Notes under the pieces: generated by a model | Databases searched by the model: none | Seen by the model: only the letters and a program-made list of their open reading frames with translations | Told to the model about the DNA's origin: nothing | Position numbers and translations under genes: made by a program | Assembly (NCBI RefSeq): GCF_000295955.2 | Contig: NZ_ALXE01000020.1 | Location: forward strand, 1-64,000 | Origin: Pantoea sp. A4 | Lineage (GTDB): Bacteria > Pseudomonadota > Gammaproteobacteria > Enterobacterales > Enterobacteriaceae | Length of the DNA: 64,000 bases | Reading direction: 5' to 3' | Part shown: one piece after another, positions 53,263-60,966 of the stretch | How positions within the stretch are numbered: the stretch's first letter is position 1 | How the letters are laid out: every line of letters begins with the position of its first letter

Positions 53263-54296
53263 AACTCTCGCTATTCATTCATATGGAGCGCATTTCAGCG
53301 GACGAACCGCAGGAACAGCTCTATCAGGAGATGATGAGCCTGTGTGAAATCGCCGATCAGGGTGGATTACACGCTATCTGGACCGGTGAGCACCACGGCA
53401 TGAACTTCACCATGGCGCCCAATCCCTTTATTAACCTGGTGGATATTGCGCATCGGACGAAAAATGTCAGGCTTGGTACCGGCACGGTGATTGCGCCTTT
53501 TAGTCATCCGATCAAGCTGGCAGGTGAAGCCGCCATGACCGACCTGGTCACCGGCGGTCGCCTCGAACTCGGCATTGCGCGCGGTGCATACTCGTATGAA
53601 TACGAGCGGTTGATGCCGGGCCTCACGGCATGGGAAGCCGGGCAGCGTATGCGTGAGCTGGTGCCTGCGGTAAAAGCCTTATGGCAGGGAGACTATGCGC
53701 ATCAGGGTGAATTCTGGCAATTCCCGGCCACCACCTGTACGCCACAACCGAAACAGCAGCCACATCCGCCCATTTGGGTTGCCGCACGCGATCCCAACAG
53801 CCATGAGTTTGCCGTGAAAAATGGCTGCAACGTCCAGGTTACGCCTTTGCATCAGGGCGAAGAGGAGATTGAACGCCTCGTCACCTGTTTCAAACAGGCG
53901 TGTCATGAGTACAAACCAGAGCAGCCGTTGAAAATCATGCTGCTGCAACATGGCTATGTTGCGGAAGATGACGCCGATGCCGATCGGGCTGCGGTCGAGC
54001 TTAATCGTTTCTATAACTACTTTGGTGCCTGGTTTAAAAATGAGCGTCCGGTTTCTCAGGGGCTGATTGCGCCACTGAGTGAGGAAGAGATTGCCGCCAA
54101 CACCTACTACTCGGCAGAGATCATGCGCCGTAATCTGGCGATTGGCAGTGCTGAAGAAGTGATCTCCCGCCTGAAACGCTATGAAGCCCTCGGCTATGAT
54201 GAGTTTTCTTTGTGGATCGACAGCGGTATGAGCTTTGCGCGCAAAAAGGCCTCGCTGCAACGTTTCATCGAACGGGTACTGCCTGCGTTTCAGTGA
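53259..54296 (+). CDS. luciferase-like flavin-dependent monooxygenase
   Basis: A 345-residue TIM-barrel monooxygenase of the bacterial luciferase-like (LLM) family: AIWTGEHHGMNF, VRLGTGTVIAPFSHPIKLAGEAAMTD-type segment, GGRLELGIARGAYSYEY, PPIWVAARDPNSHEFA and IGSAEEVISRLKRYEALGYD. It uses reduced flavin from the preceding reductase and oxygen. Family members open pyrimidine rings (RutA), pyridine rings, or oxidise aldehydes and sulfonates. The substrate is unknown; the NCS1 permease nearby suggests an N-heterocycle. Confidence 0.9.
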   Translation: MKLSLFIHMERISADEPQEQLYQEMMSLCEIADQGGLHAIWTGEHHGMNFTMAPNPFINLVDIAHRTKNVRLGTGTVIAPFSHPIKLAGEAAMTDLVTGGRLELGIARGAYSYEYERLMPGLTAWEAGQRMRELVPAVKALWQGDYAHQGEFWQFPATTCTPQPKQQPHPPIWVAARDPNSHEFAVKNGCNVQVTPLHQGEEEIERLVTCFKQACHEYKPEQPLKIMLLQHGYVAEDDADADRAAVELNRFYNYFGAWFKNERPVSQGLIAPLSEEEIAANTYYSAEIMRRNLAIGSAEEVISRLKRYEALGYDEFSLWIDSGMSFARKKASLQRFIERVLPAFQ

Positions 54297-54307
54297 AGGA
54301 GTGATTG

Positions 54308-55774
54308 ATGGAATCGTTTAAGCTTTATATTAACGGTGAATTCACCGAGGGGTCTGCCTGTTTTAACAGCCTGAATCCCGCCACGGCGCAACCCTGGGCA
54401 GTGATTGCGGAAGCGCGTGAACCGGAAGTGAATGCCGCCGTTGAGGCTGCCGCCAGCGCATTTCAGTCTGGCCCCTGGCCCGCGATGACCGCCAGCGGTC
54501 GTGGTAAGTTGTTACTGCGTCTGGCCGATCTGATTACGCGTGATGCCGATCGCCTCGCCCGGCTGGAAACGCTGGATACGGGTAAAATCATTCGTGAAAC
54601 CCGTTCACAAATTGCCTATGTCGCTGAGTACTACCGCTTCTATGCCGGTCTTGCCGACAAAATGGACGGACGCACGCTTAGCATTGATAAAGCGGATATG
54701 GAAACCTGGACCCGGCGCGAGCCAGTAGGGGTGGTCGCCGCGATTGTGCCGTGGAATAGCCAACTGTTTCTCTCGGCGGTCAAACTGGGCCCGGCACTGG
54801 CAGCGGGCTGTACCGTGGTCGTGAAAGCAGCAGAAACCGCACCGGCACCTTTGCTGGCGCTGGCAGAGCTGTTTCACGAAGCGGGCTTCCCGGCGGGGGT
54901 GTGCAACTTTATCACCGGTTTTGCGGCGGCATGTGGTACGCCATTGACGCAGCATAAACAGGTGAATCACATTGCCTTTACCGGTGGCCCGGCGACTGCG
55001 CAACACATTGTGCGTAACAGCGCTGAGAACCTGGCGCGTACCTCGCTAGAGCTGGGCGGTAAATCACCGTTTATTGTGTTTGAAGATGCCGATCTTGAAA
55101 GTGCCGCAAATGCGCAAGTTGCCGCCATTTTTGCTGCTTCAGGCCAGAGTTGCGTGGCGGGTTCGCGTTTGCTGGTGGCTGAGCGTGTAAAAGCGGCATT
55201 TATCCAGAAGCTGGTGGAAAAAGTGGCACCCATTGTGATTGGTTGTCCGCAACAGCAGGAAACCCAGTTTGGTCCGTTATGTACCGAACGGCAGAAAACC
55301 TTTATTCAGCAAACCGTTGAACGCTCGCTACAGCAGGGCGCTCACCTGGTCACCGGCCATTATAAAATTGAAGGTGACGGCTATTACTATCCGCCGACCA
55401 TTCTGGATTGCAGTGACAGCCCAGCCGCGGACAGCGTGATGCAGGAGCTGTTTGGCCCGGTGCTGTCAGTGATCAGTTTCCGCGATGAAGCTGAAGCTAT
55501 CGCGCTGGCGAATAATACCGAATATGGACTGGCAGCCGGCGTCTTCACGCAAAATCTGACGCGTGCGCACCGCATAACCCGGCAACTCCGTTGCGGCGTT
55601 GTGTGGTTAAACACCTACCGTGCGGTATCGCCACTGGCCCCCTTTGGTGGACATGGCCTTTCGGGGTCGGGCCGTGAAGGCGGCGTTGACGCGGCTCTGG
55701 AATACACCACAACGAAAACGGTGTGGCTGCGCACCAGCGATGAACCTATCGACGATCCCTTCGTCATGCGATAA
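54308..55774 (+). CDS. aldehyde dehydrogenase
   Basis: A 488-residue NAD(P)-dependent aldehyde dehydrogenase. Motifs: VAAIVPWNSQLFLSAVKLGP, the general-base Glu in LELGGKSPF (about 248), catalytic Cys in AASGQSCVAGSR (about 282), and ELFGPVLSVISF. I chose the ATG at 54308 over a TTG three bases earlier. It would oxidise the semialdehyde left by ring opening. It ends the operon. Confidence 0.92.
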   Translation: MESFKLYINGEFTEGSACFNSLNPATAQPWAVIAEAREPEVNAAVEAAASAFQSGPWPAMTASGRGKLLLRLADLITRDADRLARLETLDTGKIIRETRSQIAYVAEYYRFYAGLADKMDGRTLSIDKADMETWTRREPVGVVAAIVPWNSQLFLSAVKLGPALAAGCTVVVKAAETAPAPLLALAELFHEAGFPAGVCNFITGFAAACGTPLTQHKQVNHIAFTGGPATAQHIVRNSAENLARTSLELGGKSPFIVFEDADLESAANAQVAAIFAASGQSCVAGSRLLVAERVKAAFIQKLVEKVAPIVIGCPQQQETQFGPLCTERQKTFIQQTVERSLQQGAHLVTGHYKIEGDGYYYPPTILDCSDSPAADSVMQELFGPVLSVISFRDEAEAIALANNTEYGLAAGVFTQNLTRAHRITRQLRCGVVWLNTYRAVSPLAPFGGHGLSGSGREGGVDAALEYTTTKTVWLRTSDEPIDDPFVMR

Positions 55775-55940
55775 CACCCGTAGTAACCGGTAACTGCTAT
55801 TCAGCGTTACCGGTGGAATTTTGTTACCAGGAACAGACCGCCAGACTCGCTACCAGAGAAGACAAAATAACTTTTGTCTGGATGGCTGTGCATTTTATAC
55901 AGAGGTTTCTATTAATTAAATATTCAACCCGGAGGCTAAA

Positions 55941-57341
55941 GTGAATAGCGAGCCATTAAAAAGCAGTTTTATAGAAAATAAATCCGTGGATTATGTACCA
56001 GAATCAGAGCGCCATGGGCGGTCACGTAGTTTATTTACCCTGTGGTTTTGCACCAATATTGCACCGTTAGCCGTAGTCAGTGGTGCAATTGCTACGCAGC
56101 ATTTCCATTTAAATATTCTCTCGGCATTGACGGCAATTATTGCAGGGCATGTTTTCGGCGGTATTTTTCTTGGTCTGACCTCAGCGCAAGGCCCGCAGGT
56201 CGGGATACCGCAGATGGTGCAGAGCAGGGCGCAGTTTGGTCGTTATGGCTCGCTACTGGTGATCGCTTTTACTTCTGTGATTTACCTGGGTTTTTTTATT
56301 TCGAATATCTCTCTGTCCGGCAAGGTGATTAATAATGTGATACCGGCCATTCCGGTACATTCTGCCACTATTGTGGGCGCAGTGCTGGCCACATTAATTG
56401 GTGTCGTGGGTTATCATTTTATCCATCGCATCAATAAAGTAGGTGCCTGGGTGATGGGCGGCGCACTGGTTGCCGGGCTCATCATGATGCTCTCACATCC
56501 TTTACCGGCTGATTTTTGGCAGCGTGGCCAGTTTACTTTCGCAGGCTGGTTCGCCACGTTTTGTATTGGTGCCGTCTGGCAAATAAGCTTTTCGCCTTAT
56601 ACCTCAGATTATTCTCGCTATCTTCCTGCCAGCGTTGGCGTAATGAGACCCTTCTTAGCCACCTGGCTGGGCGCTTGCTGTGGCACGATTCTGGCCTTTG
56701 TGTTCGGAATGCTGGCTGTGAATCTTGTACCTCAAGGCACCGATGCCATGATGGCGGTGCGGCAAGCAACGGGCTGGCTGGGGCCGGTACTGATGGTGCT
56801 GTTCCTGATCAATATCATTTGCCACAACTCGATGAATTTATACGGTGCGGTGCTATCACTGATCACCGCTGTGCAAACATTTTTACCGGTGTGGCATCCG
56901 CGTGCACTGATCAGGATTATCGTTTCAGGTGCGGTCCTGATTGGTTCAATTCTGGTGGCGCTGGCCGCCGCGGATAATTTTGTCACTTTCTTCATCAACC
57001 TGATTCTGGCGCTGATTTCAGTGTTAATCCCGTGGTGTGTGATTAACTTGATGGACTTCTACTATCTGAACCAGCAGCGCTATGACGTAACGGCAATTTT
57101 CCGTGCTGATGGCGGCCGTTACGGCTTGCTCAACGGCAAAACGTTGCTGGTTTATTTTATTGGTATCGTGGTGCAGATCCCGTTTGTTGAGAATGCCTTC
57201 TTTGCCGGGCCTTGGGCGAAACTCGTTCCGGGCGCTGACGTATCATGGATTATCAGCCTGGTGGTGACCTGTGTGATTTTTCCGTTGGTTCAGCGCAAAA
57301 ACGAAGCCATAGTGATTGGACGCGAGCGGAGTAAAGCCTGA
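55941..57341 (+). CDS. NCS1-family nucleobase permease (cytosine permease-like)
   Basis: A 466-residue membrane protein with about 12 helices: LFTLWFCTNIAPLAVVSGAI, LTSAQGPQVGIPQMVQSRAQ, WQISFSPYTSDYSRYLPASV and CHNSMNLYGAVLSLITAV. NCS1 carriers import cytosine, allantoin, hydantoins, uracil or thiamine. The start is GTG 55941 with GGAGG upstream. A 166-bp gap separates it from the aldehyde dehydrogenase, so it may have its own promoter while sharing the regulon. It is the likely uptake system for the cassette. Confidence 0.88.
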   Translation: MNSEPLKSSFIENKSVDYVPESERHGRSRSLFTLWFCTNIAPLAVVSGAIATQHFHLNILSALTAIIAGHVFGGIFLGLTSAQGPQVGIPQMVQSRAQFGRYGSLLVIAFTSVIYLGFFISNISLSGKVINNVIPAIPVHSATIVGAVLATLIGVVGYHFIHRINKVGAWVMGGALVAGLIMMLSHPLPADFWQRGQFTFAGWFATFCIGAVWQISFSPYTSDYSRYLPASVGVMRPFLATWLGACCGTILAFVFGMLAVNLVPQGTDAMMAVRQATGWLGPVLMVLFLINIICHNSMNLYGAVLSLITAVQTFLPVWHPRALIRIIVSGAVLIGSILVALAAADNFVTFFINLILALISVLIPWCVINLMDFYYLNQQRYDVTAIFRADGGRYGLLNGKTLLVYFIGIVVQIPFVENAFFAGPWAKLVPGADVSWIISLVVTCVIFPLVQRKNEAIVIGRERSKA

Positions 57342-57350
57342 CTTAAATCG

Positions 57351-57377
57351 CCCCGTAAAAGGATGACGGGGTTTTAT
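57351..57377 (+). terminator. terminator after the NCS1 permease gene
   Basis: CCCCGT-aaaaggatg-ACGGGG followed by TTTTATT, ten bases past the stop. Confidence 0.75.
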
Positions 57378-57381
57378 TCCG

Positions 57382-57409
57382 GGCAAAAAAAACCCGCCGA
57401 AGCGGGGGT
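57382..57409 (-). terminator. terminator of the azlCD operon
   Basis: On the minus strand ACCCCCGC-ttcg-GCGGGT is followed by a run of T, a tetraloop hairpin with a strong tail. It lies about 80 bp past the azlD stop. Confidence 0.82.
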
Positions 57410-57490
57410 CACATTCGTGACAACACCAGGGAAACTGTATCTGTCTGTTATAGCGACTTCTGTACTAGTGCGTTTCAGTTTCTGTGCTAT

Positions 57491-57814
57491 TCATAAGAAA
57501 AATTTTTGAATGACAATGTGTGCAATCACCCCACCGATAACGCTGTAAATCAGATTTCGTGTCCGCCAGGCGATAAACGCGACTGGAATAGCTGCTAAGG
57601 CATCCGCGTTGAGCAAGCCATTGAACTGACCCGCTGGGGCAATAACTGCAGGCAACGTAATACTGGCAATTATCGAAACGGGAATATATTCGATCACGGC
57701 ATTTAACAGACGCGCCTCTTGTGGAAGACGTATTTTAAACGGGAGGAGCCGCGTGAGGTAGGTGACTACCATCATAAAAGCCACAATCCCAATCAGGAAA
57801 ATCTCTTCAGACAT
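57491..57814 (-). CDS. AzlD-family branched-chain amino-acid exporter subunit
   Basis: A 107-residue membrane protein with about four helices: VAFMMVVTYLTRLLPF, LNAVIEYIPVSIIASITLPA and DALAAIPVAFIAWRTRNLI. It has the usual size of AzlD, the small partner of AzlC. The start at 57812-57814 lies inside the azlC gene (22-bp overlap). A longer upstream frame has no membrane character and is unlikely. Confidence 0.85.
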   Translation of the reverse strand: MSEEIFLIGIVAFMMVVTYLTRLLPFKIRLPQEARLLNAVIEYIPVSIIASITLPAVIAPAGQFNGLLNADALAAIPVAFIAWRTRNLIYSVIGGVIAHIVIQKFFL

Positions 57815-58497
57815 AATCCCACTCCACAGCCCACGGCGGTTGCGATAAACACATTCAGTGATGAGGGTATCCAGGCATTCATTAACAGGGTGGTGATTAC
57901 GGCGCTGAGTGCAACACACAGTTTTTGCCCTGAGTTACACAGCGATACCAGTACAAAAATCATCATCGCGGTTAATGCGTAGTCGAGCTTAAAATCGACT
58001 AAATGCGCCAGGTATTCTGAGGCTATCGCCCCGACCAAACCGCCTGCGATCCAGAACAGATGGCACCAGGTGTTGAAACCCACCAGATAACCATATGAGG
58101 TGGTTTTTTCTGATGCAAGGCGCTGGCTGTGTAACGCGAAAGACTCATCCGTCAGACCAAAGGCATACAGTGCCTTTTGGCGCGGTAACAGCTGCATGAA
58201 ATCGAGTTTTTTTGCCATATAGACCGCCATAAGAATATGGCGGGCGTTAATCAGAAATGTCGACAGAACGATAGTAATAAAGGAGCCACTGCTGCTGAGT
58301 AATGCTAATGCGGCAAACTGGGAGGAGCCACCGTAGACAAAAATACACATCGCTACGGGCAACCACAGTGGAAAGCCTGCATTCACGCACATCATGCCGA
58401 AAACAAAGGCGACAACAAAGTAGCCTGCAACCACGGGCAGGGCATCGTAAAAGCTTTCTCGCCAGGGCATACGCGGGGCGATTAACTCACTGCTCAT
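57793..58497 (-). CDS. AzlC-family branched-chain amino-acid exporter subunit
   Basis: A 234-residue membrane protein with about 6-7 helices: VVAGYFVVAFVFGMMCVNAG, YGGSSQFAALALL, INARHILMAVYMAKKLDFM and YAFGLTDESFALH, all typical of AzlC. AzlCD-type pairs export leucine, isoleucine, valine or analogues. Here it follows an amino-acid dioxygenase and an acetyltransferase, so the cargo may be a modified branched-chain amino acid. Confidence 0.88.
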   Translation of the reverse strand: MSSELIAPRMPWRESFYDALPVVAGYFVVAFVFGMMCVNAGFPLWLPVAMCIFVYGGSSQFAALALLSSSGSFITIVLSTFLINARHILMAVYMAKKLDFMQLLPRQKALYAFGLTDESFALHSQRLASEKTTSYGYLVGFNTWCHLFWIAGGLVGAIASEYLAHLVDFKLDYALTAMMIFVLVSLCNSGQKLCVALSAVITTLLMNAWIPSSLNVFIATAVGCGVGLCLKRFS

Positions 58498-58976
58498 AGA
58501 TCGATCTCGCAGGTGGTTTCCCCCTGGGTCGGCGCAAATCCCTGACGATGCCAGAAATTAAGCGCTAACTGATTTCTGTCATCAATAAACAGAAACACCC
58601 GTTTTACGCCGCGCTCGCGGAAGTGCTGCAACAGTGACTGTGTCAGGGTGGTGCCAATTTTCATCTGGCGATAGCGTGGTGAAATTGCCAGATGGTTAAC
58701 GGTGCCCCGTGTGCCCATAATGCCACCAATTGCCGCACCCACCAGCCTGCCGTGAGGGTCCAGGGCAATATAGCAGCAGCCCTGTTGTGACAGAATCAGC
58801 GACTCCAGCTGTTGGCGGTCTTGCCATTCACAAAAAGAGACTTCTTGAAAGAAGCGCAGAAACTGCGCTACTGATTCAGCATCTTCTACCTGAGCCTGAC
58901 GAATTGTCAGGCCATTCAGTGAAGCCGTTTCCGGTGAGAGGACCGCACTAAATTGCAGGTTACTTGATAATGTCAT
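58494..58976 (-). CDS. GNAT-family N-acetyltransferase
   Basis: A 160-residue acetyltransferase. The acetyl-CoA region includes GAAIGGIMGTRGTVNHLAIS, PRYRQMKIGTTLTQSLLQHF and FLFIDDRNQLALNFWHRQGF. It overlaps the dioxygenase gene by 17 bp and azlC by 4 bp, so it belongs firmly to this operon. N-acetylation of the hydroxylated amino acid is a reasonable but untested role. Confidence 0.82.
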   Translation of the reverse strand: MTLSSNLQFSAVLSPETASLNGLTIRQAQVEDAESVAQFLRFFQEVSFCEWQDRQQLESLILSQQGCCYIALDPHGRLVGAAIGGIMGTRGTVNHLAISPRYRQMKIGTTLTQSLLQHFRERGVKRVFLFIDDRNQLALNFWHRQGFAPTQGETTCEIDL

Positions 58977-59706
58977 AGTCAGTTCCCGGTCTGGAAAAAG
59001 AGATGGCAATGATCTGGCGATAACCCATTTGATCTTTCGTTGGGTTAAACGCGGTGGTGACGTAATGTAATAGTTCACGGTCGAGGAAAAATGTCGTATC
59101 TAAAATATTACGATAGGTCCCGGAGTCGATCAGTTTTTCCTCTTTGGTGAATACCTGACTCATTGCACCTTCGACATTTTCACGTCCCCAGAAATGCACG
59201 GCACTAAAAGGATAACCGTCACAGTGGATACCTTCTGGCGTAATTTCAATCTCCGCACCGGGATTAATTTCAATACGGATTTGATGGATTTGGCACTGCC
59301 ATATTTTACTGTGTAGTGCTTCCGGTAATACTTCTTTATAAACCTCAAAATCCAGTTTCACCAATGCCTGTAATACTGCTGAATTAAAGATCTCGGCACT
59401 GACATCATCAAAGTGACGCTCCATACCGCCGACATAACGGTTATGTTCAGGTGACTGTTCATAGGCTCGGTGTTCAAGGCGAGTCAACGTTTCACTGGCC
59501 GGGTCGTATTCGAAGTCGCTATAGCTGCGATAGCGAGCACCGCGGTCGGCTTGCCCGTAATAGTTATCTGGCCCCATGGCCTCCCAGCTTTTCGTGAAGC
59601 GAACAAATTCACTGAAGCCGCCGGTCAACACAAAATCACTGCCGAGAACGTTAACTGCTTTATTTGCTCGCAGGGTGTGCCCTACGTTTTTATTGAGTTT
59701 TAGCAT
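58960..59706 (-). CDS. 2-oxoglutarate/Fe(II) amino-acid dioxygenase (isoleucine dioxygenase-like)
   Basis: A 248-residue protein of the 2OG-Fe dioxygenase family that includes Bacillus L-isoleucine 4-hydroxylase and related enzymes of Pantoea ananatis. The Fe(II) facial triad is visible as His161-x-Asp163 in EGIHCDGYPF and a distal His214 in ELLHYVTTAF. FFLDRELLHYV and IAISFSRPG complete the family core. It should hydroxylate an aliphatic amino acid such as Ile, Leu or Met. It is the first gene of a four-gene overlapping operon and divergent from a LysR gene. Confidence 0.82.
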   Translation of the reverse strand: MLKLNKNVGHTLRANKAVNVLGSDFVLTGGFSEFVRFTKSWEAMGPDNYYGQADRGARYRSYSDFEYDPASETLTRLEHRAYEQSPEHNRYVGGMERHFDDVSAEIFNSAVLQALVKLDFEVYKEVLPEALHSKIWQCQIHQIRIEINPGAEIEITPEGIHCDGYPFSAVHFWGRENVEGAMSQVFTKEEKLIDSGTYRNILDTTFFLDRELLHYVTTAFNPTKDQMGYRQIIAISFSRPGTDYDIIK

Positions 59707-59937
59707 GGGGTTACCGCTTAAATATAAGGTGTAATTGCTGTGGTGAGTAAATTATCAAATGCAAAAAATATGGAAATGAAATTGTTTTTCACATGACTGA
59801 ATTATAATTTCAGCCACGACAGGTGAATTATTTTTTGGTGAAGGTTATTAATAGTCGCTGTTGATTAAAAAACGCAATTGAAAATAATTATTTGCCCTGA
59901 TATAAAGAGGGCTATAGCGGATAGAGGTGTAAAAGCC

Positions 59938-60798
59938 GTGGATATTAAAGTACTGAAAAATATATTGAAAATGGCTCAGGTGGGATCCTTAACCTGCGCG
60001 GCAGATGAGGCACATCTGACCGTACAGGCGCTGGCTGCCCAGCTGAAAAAGCTGGAAGAACACTGTGGTTTCCGCCTATTTTTACGCACCAATAAAGGGA
60101 TTGCACTGACAGCAGACGGGCAGGAATTATTGCCTTTTATCATGAATGTGGTGAAAAGCTCGGACCAACTACAGCAAAAAATTCAACAGTTACGTCAGCG
60201 TGAACCGTTACCGCTACGTTTTTCATTGAACAGCACTTTCTCGCTGGACATCAATCAGAACATCATGCGTTTTATGATGAAGAAACTGGGTAATTACCGG
60301 CCCGTTTTCAGCACCTCTGAATCGCCAGATAATGTGCAAAAGATGGCGAAAGGGGAGTCTGATATCGCAGTGGTGATTGGTAACATCGTCCCTGACGGGT
60401 TTTACTGTATACCGCTGAAAGGCCTGAGTATTAAGGTGGTTGCGGCAATGGACAGTAGCCAGACAGGCCCACTAACCGCACTTATCAAGCCACTGCCAGA
60501 ATGCCCCTACTTGCAAAGTTTTGAACGCTTTATCAGTGAGAGTGGCGATAAATACCCCGGTCTGATGACGCTTTACTCCGGCAGTGAAATTGTCAGCATT
60601 TCAATGCTCAAAAGCTTTGGCAGCATAGGCATCGTTTCAAGAGCCATGGCAGAGCAGAACAACCTGACGGTACTCCCTCACTTTGAAGATGTACTGAACG
60701 TTCATCTGGTAATGAATGAGCCACTGCTTGAAGAGGGTGATCTGGAGCCACTTTACAGCAACGTGGTGCATCTACCGGAAATTCAGCTGACCGCCTGA
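59938..60798 (+). CDS. LysR-family transcriptional regulator
   Basis: A 286-residue regulator with helix-turn-helix GSLTCAADEAHLTVQALAAQ, then LKKLEEHCGFRLFLRTNKGI. The sensor domain contains SDIAVVIGNIVPDGFYCIPL. I prefer the GTG at 59938 (AGAGG 11 bases upstream, DIKVLKNILK start typical of LysR) over a TTG 60 bases earlier. The 231-bp divergent gap to the dioxygenase operon suggests it controls that operon. Confidence 0.83.
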   Translation: MDIKVLKNILKMAQVGSLTCAADEAHLTVQALAAQLKKLEEHCGFRLFLRTNKGIALTADGQELLPFIMNVVKSSDQLQQKIQQLRQREPLPLRFSLNSTFSLDINQNIMRFMMKKLGNYRPVFSTSESPDNVQKMAKGESDIAVVIGNIVPDGFYCIPLKGLSIKVVAAMDSSQTGPLTALIKPLPECPYLQSFERFISESGDKYPGLMTLYSGSEIVSISMLKSFGSIGIVSRAMAEQNNLTVLPHFEDVLNVHLVMNEPLLEEGDLEPLYSNVVHLPEIQLTA

Positions 60799-60816
60799 CA
60801 CGTCAAGACCCCCCAT

Positions 60817-60848
60817 TCAGCCACTGAATACCATTGCGCAGTGGCTGA
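60817..60848 (+). terminator. hairpin after the LysR gene
   Basis: TCAGCCACTG and CAGTGGCTGA form a perfect 10-bp stem with a 12-base loop, 18 bp past the stop. There is no U-run, but no gene lies between it and the next start at 60967. Confidence 0.55.
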
Positions 60849-60966
60849 GATCACCCCATTAATTACAACATACCGTTAGTGGTTCGACTCATTGCGCAGC
60901 GTCCAGCACGGTGCGCTCGTTGTTGCTTACCACCCTGTACGGTGATTTTTCAAAAATGGAGTCGAT

